Shown here: positions 4,514-6,248 of the stretch, one piece after another
How the letters are laid out: each line of letters starts with the position of its first letter
How positions within the stretch are numbered: the stretch's first letter is position 1
Assembly (NCBI GenBank): GCA_964608055.1
Contig: CAZSMJ010000116.1
Coordinates: 1 to 6,248 of the forward strand
Direction: 5' to 3'
Source of the DNA: JALYNX01 sp964608055
GTDB lineage: Bacteria; Actinomycetota; Acidimicrobiia; Spongiisociales; ZC4RG35
Length of the DNA stretch: 6,248 bases
Translations under genes and position numbers: made by a program
Notes under the pieces: generated by a model
Told to the model about the DNA's origin: nothing
Seen by the model: only the letters and a program-made list of their open reading frames with translations
Databases searched by the model: none

Positions 4514-6248
4514 GACCGCTGAATATCACTCTGGAGGGGTTCTCGGCCTATCGGACCCGCAGCAGCGTCAGCTTCTCCGAAGTCGACTTCTTCTCGCTCA
4601 GCGGGCCCACTGGTGCTGGCAAGTCGAGTCTCATCGATGCGATGATCTTTGCCCTCTATGGGCGAGTTCCCCGTCTCGGGGGCTCCCAGGTGGCTCCGGT
4701 CATCTCCGCCGGGGCCGACCGGGCTCGGGTCTCGGTCGACTTCGTGGTCGGGGAGCAGACCTACACGGTGACGAGACAGGTGTTGCGCACCAAGACCGGC
4801 GCCAACACCAACGAGGCTCGTCTCGAACGGGGTCCGGAGTCCCTGGCGTCCGGGGCCGACGACGTGACCAGGTCGGTCGAGGACCTCCTCGGTTTACGTT
4901 ACGAGGACTTCATCAAGACTGTGGTGCTGCCCCAGGGGGAATTCGCAAGATTCCTCACCGCGACCAAATCCGATCGTCAGGCCCTGCTTCGCAAACTCCT
5001 CGACCTCGACGTCTACGCCGAAATCAGAGGGTTGGCACGTGCCAGAGAGGCCGTCGCCGAGGAACGGGCAGCCCAGGCCAGGGGGAGGAGCGAGGCGCTC
5101 GAGATCCCCGAGGAAGAAGCACTGGCCTCGGCGCATGATCGGATGGGTCAACTCGATGCGATGGCGGCCAGGATCGGCGATCTCGAAGCAACGATTGCCG
5201 AGTTGGACTCAGCCGCCGCGGCCGTCCTCGACCTGGTGGCTCGGCTTCAGAACGACCTGGATCGAATCGACTCGATCACACCTCCCGACAACCTCGACAT
5301 GCTGGGGGAGGCGATCACCAAGGCCCGTGACGCCTTCGAAGAGATCGAGAAGCGCCGGGATCAGGTCAAAGCCGAGCTCGACTCGGCGACTGTGGCGTTG
5401 GCAGAGCTCCCTTCAATCGAGTCCCTCGAGTCCCACGCCCGGACCTACTTGCGTTTGACAGAGCTCGATGCCCGCCTCGCGGAGCTCGACGTCGACGGGG
5501 CCGCAATCCGAATCACCGAGGCGATGGGGACTCTGCAATCTGTCACCGATATCCAGGAGCAGGTGAGCTCGGAGCTGGCGTCGGCACGGGTCACCCATGC
5601 AGCCCACGCTCTGCGGGCGACTCTGGTGGTTGGTGAGCCATGTCCGGTCTGTAATCTCCCGGTGGCTGTCCTTCCCGACGACGAGCGTGATCCCGATCTC
5701 ACCCGACTCGAGGAAGCCGAAGGGGAGGCAGTTGCGTCCGTGATCGCTGCTCGTGCCGGTCTGGAGGCTGCTCGCTCCGAGGGCGCCAGGATCGAGGCCA
5801 CCCGAATCGAGTTGGAGACCCAACGCGCTTCCCTGATCGCAGACCTAGCTCCGGCCCCACCCGTGGAGGCTCTGCAGGACCAGATGATGGCGGTCGAAGC
5901 GGCTAAGGCCCTCCTTGCCGCCAAACAGCACGAGCGAGAGGTCGTGGACGGGCTCTTCGCCACCACCCGGCGAGAATTCGAGACTGCGGCCGAGGCTTAC
6001 CGCTCGATTGGCCGCGATCTGATGGCTGCCCGGGAGACGGTGGCCGACCTCCAGCCGCCATTGCCCGACAGCGACGACGACCTGATTCGATGGAAAGAGT
6101 TGATGACTTGGGTTGATCAGGCTCGACTCGAGACCAGGAGCCGTTTCGAGGAGGCTGAGGCCTCGGCCCGCGTCGCCGCAACGGCCGCGGCGACGGCCAA
6201 GGAGCGCCTGGTCGGTGATCTGATCTGTGTTTGGATCGAGGCAACGGC
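4510..6248 (+). CDS. sbcC: SbcC, Rad50-family SMC-like ATPase (5' part, runs off window)
   Basis: The frame opened by the ATG at 4510 stays open to the window end, giving 579 complete codons without a stop; the C-terminal part is missing. This is the ATPase partner of SbcD, whose ATP-driven opening and closing gates the nuclease. The N-terminus M-R-P-L-N-I-T-L-E-G-F-S-A-Y is typical of SbcC. Walker A is G-P-T-G-A-G-K-S at 32-39, and the Q-loop is V-V-L-P-Q-G-E-F-A at 138-146 with Q142. Charged, Ala/Leu-rich sequence with coiled-coil character starts near residue 165, broken by a Pro pair at 258-259. The zinc hook C-P-V-C lies at 378-381 (bases 5641-5652), in the usual E-P-C-P-V-C context, and a returning coil follows, with prolines near 448-452 and 516-519. 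The signature motif, Walker B and D-loop must lie downstream. With the hook at 378, symmetry predicts a fairly short protein, roughly 750-850 residues. Identification is secure. Confidence 0.95.
   Translation, partial: MRPLNITLEGFSAYRTRSSVSFSEVDFFSLSGPTGAGKSSLIDAMIFALYGRVPRLGGSQVAPVISAGADRARVSVDFVVGEQTYTVTRQVLRTKTGANTNEARLERGPESLASGADDVTRSVEDLLGLRYEDFIKTVVLPQGEFARFLTATKSDRQALLRKLLDLDVYAEIRGLARAREAVAEERAAQARGRSEALEIPEEEALASAHDRMGQLDAMAARIGDLEATIAELDSAAAAVLDLVARLQNDLDRIDSITPPDNLDMLGEAITKARDAFEEIEKRRDQVKAELDSATVALAELPSIESLESHARTYLRLTELDARLAELDVDGAAIRITEAMGTLQSVTDIQEQVSSELASARVTHAAHALRATLVVGEPCPVCNLPVAVLPDDERDPDLTRLEEAEGEAVASVIAARAGLEAARSEGARIEATRIELETQRASLIADLAPAPPVEALQDQMMAVEAAKALLAAKQHEREVVDGLFATTRREFETAAEAYRSIGRDLMAARETVADLQPPLPDSDDDLIRWKELMTWVDQARLETRSRFEEAEASARVAATAAATAKERLVGDLICVWIEAT

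Noticed and set aside
4257..5138. 293-codon plus-strand frame across the sbcD-sbcC junction
   Set aside because: It is an alternate frame of sbcD and sbcC, whose own frames carry the conserved motifs. The product is Arg/Gly/Ser-rich without domains.
1..6248. Search for tRNA, rRNA, riboswitch, CRISPR array, insertion sequence or att sites
   Set aside because: Coding sequence fills almost the whole window, the gaps are 6, 44 and 57 bases, and no regular direct repeats, terminal inverted repeats or tRNA-like folds were seen.

Overview
The window is a high-GC bacterial stretch (GC about two-thirds by eye) carrying five protein-coding genes and no RNA genes, mobile elements, CRISPR arrays or large non-coding regions. 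The base composition, the GTG start, the lack of clear Shine-Dalgarno sequences and the TANNNT boxes 7-8 nt before three start codons suggest an actinobacterial-type genome. That is inference; no taxonomic marker is present, so the lineage is left open.

Left arm (minus strand, positions 9-1607). This is a two-gene unit read leftwards. The first gene encodes a close relative of Rhodothermus marinus mannosylglycerate synthase (family GT78), with all the active-site residues I can recall conserved. Six bases after it comes a small five-helix membrane protein of the YdcZ/DUF606 branch of the DMT superfamily. The synthase should make the compatible solute mannosylglycerate in one step from GDP-mannose and glycerate, which points to adaptation to salt, heat or desiccation. 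The role of the membrane protein is unknown.

Middle (1608-1651). A very short divergent intergenic region separates the solute unit from the rightward genes. It must hold at least part of the promoters of both directions.

Right arm (plus strand, 1652 to the window end). This is a DNA double-strand-break processing cluster: a HerA/DUF87-type hexameric ATPase, SbcD (the Mre11 nuclease) and SbcC (the Rad50 ATPase, cut off by the window edge). sbcD and sbcC overlap by 4 bases (ATGA), so they are very probably translationally coupled. The gap between the ATPase and sbcD is 57 bases, with two small hairpins and a possible internal promoter. The arrangement recalls the archaeal herA-mre11-rad50-nurA end-resection operon, but no nurA is visible here.

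No wholly unknown system is evident. The points most worth a second look are the non-canonical P-loop of the HerA-like ATPase, the HerA-SbcD-SbcC grouping without a visible NurA, the single-step mannosylglycerate synthase paired with a small transporter-like protein, and the repeated leaderless-start signature.
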